DNA of 64,000 nt, from NCBI GenBank assembly GCA_029246385.1, contig JAQWNG010000034.1:157141-221140 (forward strand), written 5' to 3'. Made by a program: the position numbers and the translations under genes. This stretch comes from Halioglobus sp. (GTDB taxonomy: Bacteria > Pseudomonadota > Gammaproteobacteria > Pseudomonadales > Halieaceae). This document shows positions 19,848-31,730 of this stretch, piece by piece; position 1 is the stretch's first letter, and the number at the start of each line of letters is the position of its first letter. The notes beneath the pieces were generated by a model, which saw nothing but the letters and a program-made list of their open reading frames with translations, did no database searches and was not told the DNA's origin.

Positions 19848-20960
19848 ATGAAGTTCAGTATTTCACGGGATAGCTTAGTTCGATCGTTAAACTTGGTGGC
19901 GGGCGTTGTTGAGCGCAGGCAGACGTTACCTATTTTGGCGAATGTATTGCTAGTGCTGAAGGAAGATTGGTTGTCGTTGACGGGGACAGACTTAGAGGTT
20001 GAGCTGGTGGGCCGGATACAGCTTGCTGTTGCGGGCGAGGAGTCTGGCGAAGTAACGGTGCCCGCTAGAAAGTTGTTAGATATCTGTAAATCGCTGCCTG
20101 AAGGTAGTGAGGTCAAGTTTAGCGTCAAAGAAAGCAAGGTGGCGGTGAGGTCCGGCAGTAGTCGTTTTACGCTGTCTACGCTTCCTGCTAGAGAGTTTCC
20201 GAACGTTGAAAACAGCATCGGAACACACCAGCTTACGATCAAGCAGGGTCAGCTGAAGCGGTTGATCGATCGTACTGGCTTTGCGATGGCTCAACAGGAC
20301 GTGCGTTACTACTTGAACGGGATGCTGTGGGAGCTGGATAGTAAGCAGCTGCGGGTAGTGGCAACGGACGGACACCGTCTGGCCATGTGTACGCTGAAAG
20401 AGAAGATAAACGTCACTGGTGAAGGGGGTGTCCAGGTGATTCTACCCCGCAAGGGTGTTTTAGAGCTCGTCCGTCTATTAACGGACGATGAGGCAGACAT
20501 CCAGATTAACATAGGCAGCAATCATATTAGGGCGGCGACCGGGGAATACACGTTCACTTCAAAGCTTGTCGACGGTAAATTCCCCGATTATGGGAAAGTG
20601 GTGCCGCGGTCGCCGAATAATATTCTGAAGGGCTCTCGTCAGTCGTTGCGTCAGGCGTTTACGAGAACGGCGATTTTGTCTAATGAAAAGTTTAGGGGGG
20701 TTCGTCTAAAGCTTACGGAAAATACTTTGGATATCGTTGCCAATAACCCTGAGCAGGAAGAAGCAGAGGAAACGGTGTCCATTGATTATTCTGGCGAGGC
20801 GCTAGAGATTGGTTTCAACGTGAGCTATTTGTTGGATGTCCTTGGGGTGCTTAGTGGGGACCAGATTAAGCTGTCGCTGGCGGACCCCAATAGCAGTGCC
20901 TTGCTGGAGGAGTCTGAAGAGGACGACTCGCTCTATGTTGTCATGCCGATGCGGCTTTAA
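19848..20960 (+). CDS. dnaN: DNA polymerase III sliding clamp (beta subunit)
   Basis: 370-residue beta clamp that encircles DNA and tethers polymerase III. The N-terminus MKFSISRDSLVRSLNLVAGVVERRQTLPIL and the C-terminus ending YVVMPMRL are characteristic, the latter part of the partner-binding pocket. Three repeated clamp domains fit the length (366 in E. coli). It starts 88 bases after dnaA, beyond a strong hairpin, with AGAGAGG-like ribosome site upstream. Confidence 0.98.
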   Translation: MKFSISRDSLVRSLNLVAGVVERRQTLPILANVLLVLKEDWLSLTGTDLEVELVGRIQLAVAGEESGEVTVPARKLLDICKSLPEGSEVKFSVKESKVAVRSGSSRFTLSTLPAREFPNVENSIGTHQLTIKQGQLKRLIDRTGFAMAQQDVRYYLNGMLWELDSKQLRVVATDGHRLAMCTLKEKINVTGEGGVQVILPRKGVLELVRLLTDDEADIQINIGSNHIRAATGEYTFTSKLVDGKFPDYGKVVPRSPNNILKGSRQSLRQAFTRTAILSNEKFRGVRLKLTENTLDIVANNPEQEEAEETVSIDYSGEALEIGFNVSYLLDVLGVLSGDQIKLSLADPNSSALLEESEEDDSLYVVMPMRL

Positions 20961-21036
20961 TTGAGAGTAACCTGAGCTTGTGCGCAGCCTCAATGCGTTT
21001 TTTTCGGCTTGTGATGTATAGCGCTCGTTAACCCTT

Positions 21037-22161
21037 GTGGCCTTGACGCAGTTACAAATAAGCAACGTAAGAAACCTACTGCATGTGAAGCTGTCGAACT
21101 TGCAAGGCGTCAATGTGTTTTTTGGCTGCAATGGCAGTGGAAAGACCAGTGTGCTGGAGTCCATACATCTGCTAGGAATGGCGCGCTCCTTTCGGGGCAG
21201 CAGTGTCAAGTCGCTGATTAATCATAGCGCGTCATGTTGTACGGTATTTGGGACGACAGCGGTTGATTCGCCGGCAGCAAAAGAGGGCGTGACGCGGGCG
21301 GGGGTGCCAATAGGGGTTCAACGTAATCGCAGCGGCGAAGCGCAAATCAAGATAGGGGGAAAACAGGTCCGCACGGTTGCTGAGCTCGCAGGGCAGCTGC
21401 CATTGCAGATTATCACCGCGGACAGTTTTGGGCTGCTGACAGGAGCGCCAGGAGCGAGGCGACAGTATCTGGATTGGGGCGTGTTCCACGTGGAACACCA
21501 GTTTTTTGGCCAATGGCAGCGTTTCCAAAGAAGCATGAAACAGCGCAATAATTTGCTGCGACGTGGTAAAATCACTGATGAAGAGTTGAGCGCATGGACC
21601 CGAGATTTGGCGCAGACAGGCACTGCTATTAACGAGCATAGGAAAGCTTATTTCGAGATTTTAGCGCCTTGTTTCAAGGAGATAATGGCAAAGTTGGCCC
21701 CTTCTCTCGTCGAGCTCGAGCTGCTATATCGTCAAGGTTGGGATCGGCAGCTAACGTATAGTGAAGCACTGCAGCAAGGTTTTGTTAGCGATACGGAACA
21801 AGGTTACACGCATTCAGGCCCGCAACGAGCGGACATAAGGGTAATGTCGGCAGGCCACCTGGCAGCAGAGACGCTTTCGCGAGGCCAGCAAAAGCTTGTT
21901 GTGTGCGGTTTGAAGCTAGCGCAGGGAATGCTTATGGCCCGTTTAGGTGTGGGTAAATGCACCTACCTGATTGATGATCTGCCATCGGAGCTCGATAATG
22001 CACACAGCATACTGGTATGCGAATTGTTAGCCTCGCTGAAGTCACAGGTATTTATTACCTGCATTGATCAACGTGAAATTCGGTCGGTGTGGCCTCCAAG
22101 TGAAGGGTTAGCAATGTTCCACGTGGAACAGGGTGTTGTAAACGGCTATGCCGAGCAGTGA
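21037..22161 (+). CDS. recF: DNA replication and repair protein RecF
   Basis: 374-residue SMC-like ATPase that loads RecA at gaps with RecO and RecR. Walker A is FFGCNGSGKTSVLE, the ABC signature region is LSRGQQKLVVCGLKLAQG and Walker B-like YLIDDLPSELDNAH follows. The start is GTG at 21037 with no strong ribosome site; TTG at 21043 is an alternative. Two perfect parS palindromes lie within the coding sequence and are read as the peptides FHVEH and FHVEQ, the second close to the C-terminus. Confidence 0.96.
   Translation: MALTQLQISNVRNLLHVKLSNLQGVNVFFGCNGSGKTSVLESIHLLGMARSFRGSSVKSLINHSASCCTVFGTTAVDSPAAKEGVTRAGVPIGVQRNRSGEAQIKIGGKQVRTVAELAGQLPLQIITADSFGLLTGAPGARRQYLDWGVFHVEHQFFGQWQRFQRSMKQRNNLLRRGKITDEELSAWTRDLAQTGTAINEHRKAYFEILAPCFKEIMAKLAPSLVELELLYRQGWDRQLTYSEALQQGFVSDTEQGYTHSGPQRADIRVMSAGHLAAETLSRGQQKLVVCGLKLAQGMLMARLGVGKCTYLIDDLPSELDNAHSILVCELLASLKSQVFITCIDQREIRSVWPPSEGLAMFHVEQGVVNGYAEQ
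21482..21497. promoter_or_regulatory. parS: parS centromere site 1 (inside recF)
   Basis: The 16-base palindrome TGTTCCACGTGGAACA fits the known parS consensus (TGTTNCACGTGNAACA) and extends to 18 bases of perfect symmetry (21481-21498). It lies in frame inside recF. A parA/parB pair is encoded at 3510-5227. ParB would load here. Confidence 0.88.
22115..22130. promoter_or_regulatory. parS: parS centromere site 2 (inside recF)
   Basis: Second identical 16-base palindrome TGTTCCACGTGGAACA, 633 bases after the first and 31 bases before the end of recF. Two exact copies so close together cannot be chance; they mark the origin-proximal ParB loading zone. Confidence 0.88.
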
Positions 22162-22209
22162 TATGATGTACAAAAACCTTACATAAATAACACGTGTATT
22201 TAAGAGTGA

Positions 22210-24624
<2,415 letters not shown>

Positions 24625-24628
24625 CAGG

Positions 24629-26083
24629 TCAGTCTTCTAACGGTGGTGGCGATCTATCGTTGTCAATGGCCGTTATCATCATTTCGAGGCGATTATTTTC
24701 GATGTCATCGTGAATCGGCTCTAGTGCAGCCATTTCTTTATTTGCGCGGGTTGACAACAGTTGAAAGCGCTCGACTTTACCGTGAAGCCCCTGCTTGCCT
24801 GCGAGACCTGTTACTGCGTCGTTATAATGATTGTTAGCCGCCTTTAGGGTATTCCCTAGTTTGTGCAGCCGATCCGCAACAAGGCAGACATGGTTGTAAA
24901 TGTCCCCTGCCCTGCTGCTGATCTCTTTCGCTTCCTGATTGCCTTGTTCAACCATCCACAGGTTTGCCACTGTGCGCAGAATAGGCATTAGCGTCGTATG
25001 TGAAACCATCACCACACCCTTTTGGTAGCCGTAATTAAACAGGCCTTTGTTGTGTTTCATAGCCTCAATGTAGGCCGGCTCGATAGGCATGAACATGAGT
25101 ACAAAGTCTGGGCTTCCAATATCAGGGAGGTTGACGTAATCCTTCGATGCTAAGTCGTCAATGTGATTGCGGACCGCCTGTGCATGCGCATTCAAGGCAT
25201 CCATCCGCTCGTCATCCGTGTTCGCTTCGATGGCCCTATCATAGTCAATGAGAGAAACCTTGCTGTCGATGATAAGGTTTTTACTGTCTGGCAGCTTAAT
25301 AATAAAGTCAGGGAGTTTGCGCTTTCCCTTCCCGTCGCGATAGACAGCTTGGGCCTCATAGTGCTCCCCTGACTGCAACCCCGCCAACTCCAGCGTCCGC
25401 TCAAGCTGTGCCTCTCCCCAGTTACCCACAGCCTTCTTATCACCCTTCAATGCCACCGTCAGGTTGCTTGCCTGGCTATTCATTTCTAGGCCAATCTCCA
25501 GTACTTTTTGAATCTCTTTCTCAAGCGCGGTGTTGCCCTTAATCGACTCCGAATGCACTTCATTGACGCGCGCTTGAAACCCGGTGATTTGCTCCCGAAA
25601 CGGTTTTAGCAGGACTTCGAGTGACGCCCGGCTGTTCGTTGTAAAATGCCTCTCCTTGTTTTCAAAAATTTTGTTGGCGAGGTTTTCGAACTCTTTTTTG
25701 AGGTTATCCCGAGTTTCATTTAACAGCTTAATTTGCTCTAGATGCCGGTCTTCCCGCTCGTCTTGCTGCGTTTGCAGTTGCGTATTTTCCTGTAAAGACG
25801 TGTTGAGCCGGGACTGAGCCTGAGCAAGATCCTCCGTTAAAGTCGAAGACTCTAAACACTTGGCCTGCAACTGCAGTTTTGCCTGCTCAAGCGCGACTGC
25901 CTGACCGCGTTCGTGTGCGTTAGCTTCTGCTAGCTCGCCTTCGCGTATCCGCAAGTGCTTTTGGCATTCGGCTAGTGTCTGCTTGTTGGATATGCCCCGC
26001 CAAATACCGATGAGCAAAAGGATGAGTGTTGTCGCGGCGAATACGGCAGCGATAATGATTAAATGATTCTCGGTCAGTATCAT
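24629..26083 (-). CDS. rmuC: DNA recombination protein RmuC
   Basis: 484-residue RmuC-family protein. A single N-terminal membrane helix (HLIIIAAVFAATTLILLLIG) precedes a long Glu/Gln-rich coiled coil (about residues 30-150) and then the RmuC nuclease-like domain with GNWGEAQLERTLELAGL, LPDFIIKLPDSKNLIIDSKV and MPIEPAYIEAMKHN. In E. coli loss of rmuC raises recombination at inverted repeats; the biochemical role is not settled. Convergent with gyrB. Confidence 0.93.
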   Translation of the reverse strand: MILTENHLIIIAAVFAATTLILLLIGIWRGISNKQTLAECQKHLRIREGELAEANAHERGQAVALEQAKLQLQAKCLESSTLTEDLAQAQSRLNTSLQENTQLQTQQDEREDRHLEQIKLLNETRDNLKKEFENLANKIFENKERHFTTNSRASLEVLLKPFREQITGFQARVNEVHSESIKGNTALEKEIQKVLEIGLEMNSQASNLTVALKGDKKAVGNWGEAQLERTLELAGLQSGEHYEAQAVYRDGKGKRKLPDFIIKLPDSKNLIIDSKVSLIDYDRAIEANTDDERMDALNAHAQAVRNHIDDLASKDYVNLPDIGSPDFVLMFMPIEPAYIEAMKHNKGLFNYGYQKGVVMVSHTTLMPILRTVANLWMVEQGNQEAKEISSRAGDIYNHVCLVADRLHKLGNTLKAANNHYNDAVTGLAGKQGLHGKVERFQLLSTRANKEMAALEPIHDDIENNRLEMMITAIDNDRSPPPLED

Positions 26084-26221
26084 GGAATATGTCCTGTCAA
26101 TGCTCGTAAGTGTAAACTAAGAAGCATCCTTTAAGGCGAAAATCACAATGTTGCAAAGGCGCTGTTGTGCAGTCGAATAGGGTTATGAGCATCGCGTGTT
26201 TGCTCAGAACAGGTTTCGACG

Positions 26222-28300
26222 TTATTTGCTGACAGCCAACAACGAAATATCAGCGACTTCCAGGAAAAGATCACGCAGACGCTTCAGCAGATTAAGGCGG
26301 TTATCACGTAGCTGGACATTTTCCACGTTGACCATTACGCCTTCGAAAAAAGCATCTATGGGTTCACGCAAGTCGGCCAAGCATGACAGTGCTTGGGTGT
26401 ATTCATCGCGTTTCAAATGCTTGCTGCAGGTATTGCTGAGATCTTCAAGACAGGTCAAAAGTAACTTTTCTTCTGCCTTAACGAGTAAGTTGGCGCTTAC
26501 ATCGCTAAAAATATGGGCATTATCCAGTTTGCCAAGGATATTGGAGACGCGTTTGTTGGCTGCCGCTAACGCTTGCGCCTCGGGTAACCGAGAAAAGGCG
26601 TGTACGGCCTCTACCCGCCGCTGGATATCGAGTGGGCGGGATAGATTTCGTGCACTGACGGACTTGAAAACTTCGGCGGGAATATTGTCTTCTTCATACC
26701 AGGCGCGAAAACGCTCGATCATATAGTCAAATACTTGCGCTTCAGTCCCGTCGGCAAGGGTGTTTGCCGGATACTGGGCTGCGGCTTGATCTAGGCATTC
26801 TCTCAAGTCTAGGTCTAAGCGTTTCTCTACTAAAATGCGTAAAACGGCTAATGATGCTCTGCGCAGCGCAAAAGGATCTTTTGAGCCGGTGGGCGGCTGT
26901 CCAATTCCAAAAATTCCGATCAGTGTATCCAATCGATCTGCGAGACCTACCGTACAGGCAGTTGCGGTTTCAGGAAGCCCATCCCCTGCAAACTTCGGCC
27001 AATATTGCTGCGCCAGAGCAGCTGCGACATCGGCTTCTTCTCCGTCGTGCTGCGCATAGTAACATCCAGCAATGCCCTGCATGTCTGAAAACTCCAGCAC
27101 CATATCGGTCACGAGGTCGGCCTTGCTCAGTTCGGCGGCCCGTTGCGCAAAAGCAACCGGTGCGCCGACGGCCGGAGCAAGCACAGCGGCTAGGCGGCTT
27201 ATGCGCACAGTCTTATCAAGTAGGCTGCCCAGCTTTTGTTGAAAGACGATATTGCTCAGGTTTGGAACCCGGTCGACGAGAGGCGTTTTTTTATCCGTGT
27301 CAAAGAAAAAGGCGGCATCTGAGAGCCGCGGACGAATAACCCGCTCATTACCGGAGATGACTTGCTGTGGATCAGCGCTTTCGATGTTTGCGACTGTGAT
27401 GAAATGGGGTAAAAGGCCGCCCTTGCGGTCGACCAGATGGAAATATTTTTGATGCTCTTTCATAGAGGACACTAGCGCCTCTGCCGGCACCTGTAAATAG
27501 CGTTCCTCGAAGGACCCAGTAAGCGCCACTGGCCACTCCACAAGCCCTGTCACCTCGTCCAGCAAATCCGCCGCTATTACAGCGCTAGCACCTAATGTGA
27601 CGGCCTGCGCTTCTACCTGTTTACGAACGATGTGTTGGCGTTTATCAAAAGAGGCGATCACTTTAGCTTTGGTCAGTGCCGACTCGTAATCTTTAGGATG
27701 ATTTAGTGTGATTGGCTCGTTGCTATGAAACCGGTGCCCACGCGTTGTGTTGCCAGTACGTAGGTTAAAAATCTTACCGTGATCGCAATCCTGGCCCAGC
27801 ATGGCAACAACCCAATGCACAGGCCTGATAAACTCGTCTCGACTAGCCCCCCAGCGCATGCGCCGTGCAATAGGCAAGCCAGCAATGCAGCGCTGTATTA
27901 TGGGGTTGAGTGCATCTCGCGTCGCCATTCCGGGTATGTTTTTTTGGACCCCTAGTCGCGGCCCCTTAGGCGTATCGATAGTCTGCAGCTGCTCCGGTGT
28001 TACGCCCTGTTTTTTAGCGAAGCCGTTGGTAGCCTTCGACCAGTTTCCCGCTTCGTCTCGAGCGCGATCTACAGGTGGCCCAAGAACTTTAACGGTTTTC
28101 TCAGACGCTTTTAACTGAACATCGGAAATGAGAACGGCCAAACGACGCGGCGTCGCAAACCACTGCGCCTCGCCGTAAGTTAATTCGTGTTCCTTTAATC
28201 CGTCTACGATGCCGTCACGAAATGCCAATCCCAGAGACTTCAATGTTTTTGCGGGTAATTCTTCAGTCCCTAATTCCACTAGCAGAGTATCAGTGTTCAT
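26222..28300 (-). CDS. glyS: Glycine-tRNA ligase beta subunit
   Basis: 692-residue beta subunit of the bacterial alpha2beta2 glycyl-tRNA synthetase; it binds tRNA and carries the HD-like and anticodon-binding domains. The N-terminus DTLLVELGTEELPAKTLKSL and motifs WPVALTGSFEERYLQVPAEAL and GIFGIGQPPTGSKDPFALRR are signature features. It begins 3 bases after glyQ. Length matches E. coli (689). The 138 bases between it and rmuC show nothing notable. Confidence 0.98.
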   Translation of the reverse strand: MNTDTLLVELGTEELPAKTLKSLGLAFRDGIVDGLKEHELTYGEAQWFATPRRLAVLISDVQLKASEKTVKVLGPPVDRARDEAGNWSKATNGFAKKQGVTPEQLQTIDTPKGPRLGVQKNIPGMATRDALNPIIQRCIAGLPIARRMRWGASRDEFIRPVHWVVAMLGQDCDHGKIFNLRTGNTTRGHRFHSNEPITLNHPKDYESALTKAKVIASFDKRQHIVRKQVEAQAVTLGASAVIAADLLDEVTGLVEWPVALTGSFEERYLQVPAEALVSSMKEHQKYFHLVDRKGGLLPHFITVANIESADPQQVISGNERVIRPRLSDAAFFFDTDKKTPLVDRVPNLSNIVFQQKLGSLLDKTVRISRLAAVLAPAVGAPVAFAQRAAELSKADLVTDMVLEFSDMQGIAGCYYAQHDGEEADVAAALAQQYWPKFAGDGLPETATACTVGLADRLDTLIGIFGIGQPPTGSKDPFALRRASLAVLRILVEKRLDLDLRECLDQAAAQYPANTLADGTEAQVFDYMIERFRAWYEEDNIPAEVFKSVSARNLSRPLDIQRRVEAVHAFSRLPEAQALAAANKRVSNILGKLDNAHIFSDVSANLLVKAEEKLLLTCLEDLSNTCSKHLKRDEYTQALSCLADLREPIDAFFEGVMVNVENVQLRDNRLNLLKRLRDLFLEVADISLLAVSK

Positions 28301-28303
28301 GCG

Positions 28304-29266
28304 CTACTTTGCCTCTGCCTGTATTCGGTTTAGGGCTTCTACACGCAAAGTCTCGGTCGCTAGCGGAAAGCCCAATGCTGCGCGGGCATTGAAATAAACT
28401 TTGGCAACTGCCTTAGCCAGCGTTCTCACCCTAAGGATGAAGCGCTGCCGCTCTGTTACAGAAATAGCGTGTCGAGCATCGAGTAAATTAAAGAGGTGAG
28501 ACGCCTTCATCACCATTTCGTAGGCGGGCAGTGGCAAGTCTTTTTTAACTAGCCGCATCGCTTCTTGCTCGCACTGGTCGAAGTCGGCAAAAAGGTATTT
28601 GACGTCGGCCTCTTCGAAATTATAGTGCGACATTTCCACCTCATTTTGACGGAATACATCACCGTATGTCGCCTTGCCCGCAGGCCCATCTGACCATATC
28701 AAATCATAAATGCTTTCTACACTTTGCAGATACATGGCGATGCGCTCGATACCATACGTAATTTCCCCGGCCACCGGATAGCATTCTAGCCCTCCGGCTT
28801 GCTGAAAATAGGTAAACTGCGTCACTTCCATGCCGTTTAACCAGACCTCCCACCCCAGGCCCCATGCGCCCAGTGTGGGTGACTCCCAGTTATCTTCAAC
28901 AAACCTTATATCGTGAATGGAAGTATCGACGCCCAATGCTGCCAAAGACTGCAAATACAAGTCTTGAAAGTCTTTCGGGGAGGGTTTCATGATGACTTGA
29001 AACTGGTAATACTGCTGTAGGCGGTTAGGATTTTTTCCGTAACGCCCGTCCGTCGGGCGGCGGCAGGGCTGCACATAGGCAGCGCTCCAGCTTTCAGGCC
29101 CTATTGCGCGCAGAAAGGTCGCGGGGTGGAATGTCCCTGCGCCCACTTCCATATCCAGCGGCTGCAGCACAACGCAGCCCTGCTCTGCCCAGAACTGTTG
29201 AAGCTTGAATATCAGCTGTTGGAATGTAGGCGTTGCGCTATTGGTTTGTGCCACCGGTCCGCTCAT
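28304..29266 (-). CDS. glyQ: Glycine-tRNA ligase alpha subunit
   Basis: 320-residue catalytic alpha subunit that forms glycyl-adenylate. Clear family sequence: [40 protein letters not shown] and [19 protein letters not shown]. Length is slightly above E. coli (303). First gene of glyQ-glyS. A TATAAT-type -10 lies 23 bases upstream of the start. Confidence 0.98.
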   Translation of the reverse strand: MSGPVAQTNSATPTFQQLIFKLQQFWAEQGCVVLQPLDMEVGAGTFHPATFLRAIGPESWSAAYVQPCRRPTDGRYGKNPNRLQQYYQFQVIMKPSPKDFQDLYLQSLAALGVDTSIHDIRFVEDNWESPTLGAWGLGWEVWLNGMEVTQFTYFQQAGGLECYPVAGEITYGIERIAMYLQSVESIYDLIWSDGPAGKATYGDVFRQNEVEMSHYNFEEADVKYLFADFDQCEQEAMRLVKKDLPLPAYEMVMKASHLFNLLDARHAISVTERQRFILRVRTLAKAVAKVYFNARAALGFPLATETLRVEALNRIQAEAK

Positions 29267-29289
29267 CGTGTCAGTCTAAAAAGCCGCCT

Positions 29290-29295
29290 ATTATA
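29290..29295 (-). promoter_or_regulatory. Possible -10 box for glyQS
   Basis: TATAAT on the minus strand (29295-29290), 23 bases before the glyQ ATG. No convincing -35 sequence is found at 16-18 bases. The remaining bases to 29460 between the divergent glyQ and djlA show no other structure. Confidence 0.35.
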
Positions 29296-29460
29296 CAGCC
29301 TCTTTTAACGTCATAATACGGACTTTACCTAAAAGTAAAATTCTTCTGTTAATTCACAGCGTTTTACACTGGTGTAGACCGCGCTGTGCGCTGGGGTTGT
29401 GGTTTCGCAGCGGCTGGCACAAGCGCAAACTAGGGATGTGGTTCTAAGCTGAGGAAGTGT

Positions 29461-30249
29461 ATGTTTTTCGGAAAAGTGATTGGTGGACTAATTGGGCTCT
29501 CGGTCAGCGGAGTATTTGGTCTACTCTTTGGGGTGTTTATAGGGCACATGTTTGATAGGGGGCTAAATAACGCACTTCGTTTCAGTTCGCCAGAGAATGT
29601 TGAGCGGGTGAAGAATAGCTTTTTCGAGACGACGTTTCTGCTGGCGGGATATTTGGCGAAGATAGACGGCCATGTTTCACGCACAGAAATAGACCACACT
29701 GAGAGCTTCATTGCTCAGATGGGGTTGAGCGGAGATCAGCGCCAGCGGGCGATTGACCTATTCCGACAGGGATCTGTCGTTGGTTTTGAAATTGAGCCGG
29801 TAGTCACCCGTTTTTTAACCACGTGTGGTCCTAGGAGGAAATTGCAACAAACTCTGCTGTTGTTCTTGATCTCGCTGGCTCAGGTCGATAAGGGCATTGA
29901 GCCGTCTGAGCACGCTGCGCTAATGCGTATCGCTGGCCTGATGGGCCTGAGTGCCACACAGCTGGAACTGATGCTGCGTATGGCTAGCGCGCAGGAGAAC
30001 TTTCAGCAAGGCTCTGTGCCGGGTTCGGAGCATAGTTTAGAAGATGCTTACTCTGCGCTGGGGGTCAGCAGCACTATAGGCGATAAAGAATTGAAACGTG
30101 CCTATCGTAAACTGATGAGTCAAAATCATCCAGACAAACTGATCGCCAAAGGTGTTCCTGAAGATATGATAAAACTGGCGACGGGGCGCGCGCAGGAGAT
30201 CCAGGCAGCGTATGAAGTGATTAAAAAAACGCGACCAGATATACGATAA
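29461..30249 (+). CDS. djlA: DnaJ-like co-chaperone DjlA (TerB and J domains)
   Basis: 262-residue membrane co-chaperone for DnaK. The N-terminal helix GGLIGLSVSGVFGLLFGVFIG anchors it; a central TerB-like helical domain (about 55-170, with the acidic KIDGHVSRTEID segment) is followed by a C-terminal J domain with HPD in SQNHPDKLIAKGVP. Layout matches E. coli DjlA, which affects capsule regulation through the Rcs phosphorelay; that role is not shown here. Stands alone, convergent with trkH. Confidence 0.93.
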   Translation: MFFGKVIGGLIGLSVSGVFGLLFGVFIGHMFDRGLNNALRFSSPENVERVKNSFFETTFLLAGYLAKIDGHVSRTEIDHTESFIAQMGLSGDQRQRAIDLFRQGSVVGFEIEPVVTRFLTTCGPRRKLQQTLLLFLISLAQVDKGIEPSEHAALMRIAGLMGLSATQLELMLRMASAQENFQQGSVPGSEHSLEDAYSALGVSSTIGDKELKRAYRKLMSQNHPDKLIAKGVPEDMIKLATGRAQEIQAAYEVIKKTRPDIR

Positions 30250-30278
30250 GCTTACACGGAGCTAGACCGCGGCAAACG

Positions 30279-31727
30279 CTAGATGCGCCAGAAAGCTGGG
30301 GTAAATAGCACCAGCAGCGTAAAAATCTCCAGACGTCCGAGCAGCATGGCAAAGCACATGATCACTTTGGCGGTTTCGCTGATATCACTGAACCCATTTG
30401 CGACGCCGGCGATGCCTATTCCCAAGTTGTTGAGCGCAGCCGCGACCGATGAGAAGGCTGTGATAAAATCCATTCCTGTCAGCATTAGCATTAACAATAG
30501 AATAATGTACGACGATGTGTAGACGGCAAAAAAGCTCCACACGGCGCTGACCACGGTTGCTTCTACGCGACGCCCCCCGACTTTTAGTGGAATTACCGCT
30601 TGGGGGTGCACTAATTGTTTAAGTTCTCGCAGACCCTGTTTATAGATGAGCATTACGCGCATGGCCTTAATGCCGCCCGTTGTTGAGCCAACGCAACCGC
30701 CCATACAGGAGAAGAAGATCGCCATAATCGGCAGGGCTATAGGCCAAACAGAAAGATTGCCCGTTGAGTACCCTGTGGTCGTAATGATAGATAGAACCTG
30801 AAAGACACCGTGAAGAATGCTGTCCTTATGTCCGTGTATACCCCAGACGACTAAGCAGTAAATGGTAATTAGCATGCACGCCAACACGGCCGAAATATAA
30901 AAGCGTGTCTCCGAATCTTTACGGTACGATGCGACCGACCCGCGCCGCCACGCTAAGAAGTGTAAGCCGAAATTGATACTCGAAATAAACATAAATACCG
31001 AGGCAACAACCAGAACCGCATCACTTTTAAAGAACCCAAGGCTGTCATCATGAGTTGAAAACCCAGCAAGCGACACCGTAGAAAAAGAATGAGCGATGGC
31101 ATCAAAGCCCGACATGCCGACGGCGTAGTACGCGATGGCGCAGGCGATGGTGAGGAGTAAATAGACGCTAAAAAGTGCCTTAGCTGTTTCGGTAATTCTA
31201 GGTGTCAGTTTACTGTCCTTCGAGGGTCCAGTTGTTTCGGCCCGATATAGTTGCATGCCTCCAACCCCAAGCATTGGCAGTATCGCCACCGCCACCACAA
31301 TAATGCCGATGCCGCCCAGCCACTGGAGTAACTGGCGATAGATGAGAATAGAGTGAGGCAGACTATCAAGGCCTATGATCACTGTGGCGCCAGTGGCGGT
31401 AAGACCTGAAAGAGACTCAAATATCGCGCTTACAGGTGTCAGATTCAGTGTGTCGGCGAGGGCAAAAGGCAGCGCACCAAATAACCCCAGTACCGCCCAA
31501 AACATAGAGGTGATCAGGAAGCCGTCACGGATTCGCAATTCATGACGGGCATTGCGCAGGGGGAGCCACATTAATAGGCCGGAAAAAAAAGTAATGCAGA
31601 TTGCGGAAACAAACCCCGCGGCACTGCCATCTTGTTCCAACAGCGCGAGGGTTAGAGGCACTAGCTGGATAGAGCTGAACAACATCAGCAGAATGCCGAG
31701 AATCTTAAATGAGACAGAGAAGTGCAT
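30279..31727 (-). CDS. trkH: Trk potassium uptake system membrane protein TrkH
   Basis: 482-residue K+ channel-like transporter with four pore-loop repeats; filter segments include LTATGATVIIGLDSLP, TVSLAGFSTHDDSLG, ITTTGYSTGNLSVWP and ALNNLGIGIAGVANGFS, each with the expected glycine. It starts 3 bases after trkA ends, so TrkA and TrkH are made together. TrkA gates the pore in response to nucleotides. Confidence 0.97.
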   Translation of the reverse strand: MHFSVSFKILGILLMLFSSIQLVPLTLALLEQDGSAAGFVSAICITFFSGLLMWLPLRNARHELRIRDGFLITSMFWAVLGLFGALPFALADTLNLTPVSAIFESLSGLTATGATVIIGLDSLPHSILIYRQLLQWLGGIGIIVVAVAILPMLGVGGMQLYRAETTGPSKDSKLTPRITETAKALFSVYLLLTIACAIAYYAVGMSGFDAIAHSFSTVSLAGFSTHDDSLGFFKSDAVLVVASVFMFISSINFGLHFLAWRRGSVASYRKDSETRFYISAVLACMLITIYCLVVWGIHGHKDSILHGVFQVLSIITTTGYSTGNLSVWPIALPIMAIFFSCMGGCVGSTTGGIKAMRVMLIYKQGLRELKQLVHPQAVIPLKVGGRRVEATVVSAVWSFFAVYTSSYIILLLMLMLTGMDFITAFSSVAAALNNLGIGIAGVANGFSDISETAKVIMCFAMLLGRLEIFTLLVLFTPAFWRI

Positions 31728-31730
31728 TGC

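Noticed and set aside
26764..27339. 191-codon open frame on the plus strand
   Set aside because: Opposite strand of glyS; composition (Arg, Leu, Gln runs) is typical of an antisense shadow.
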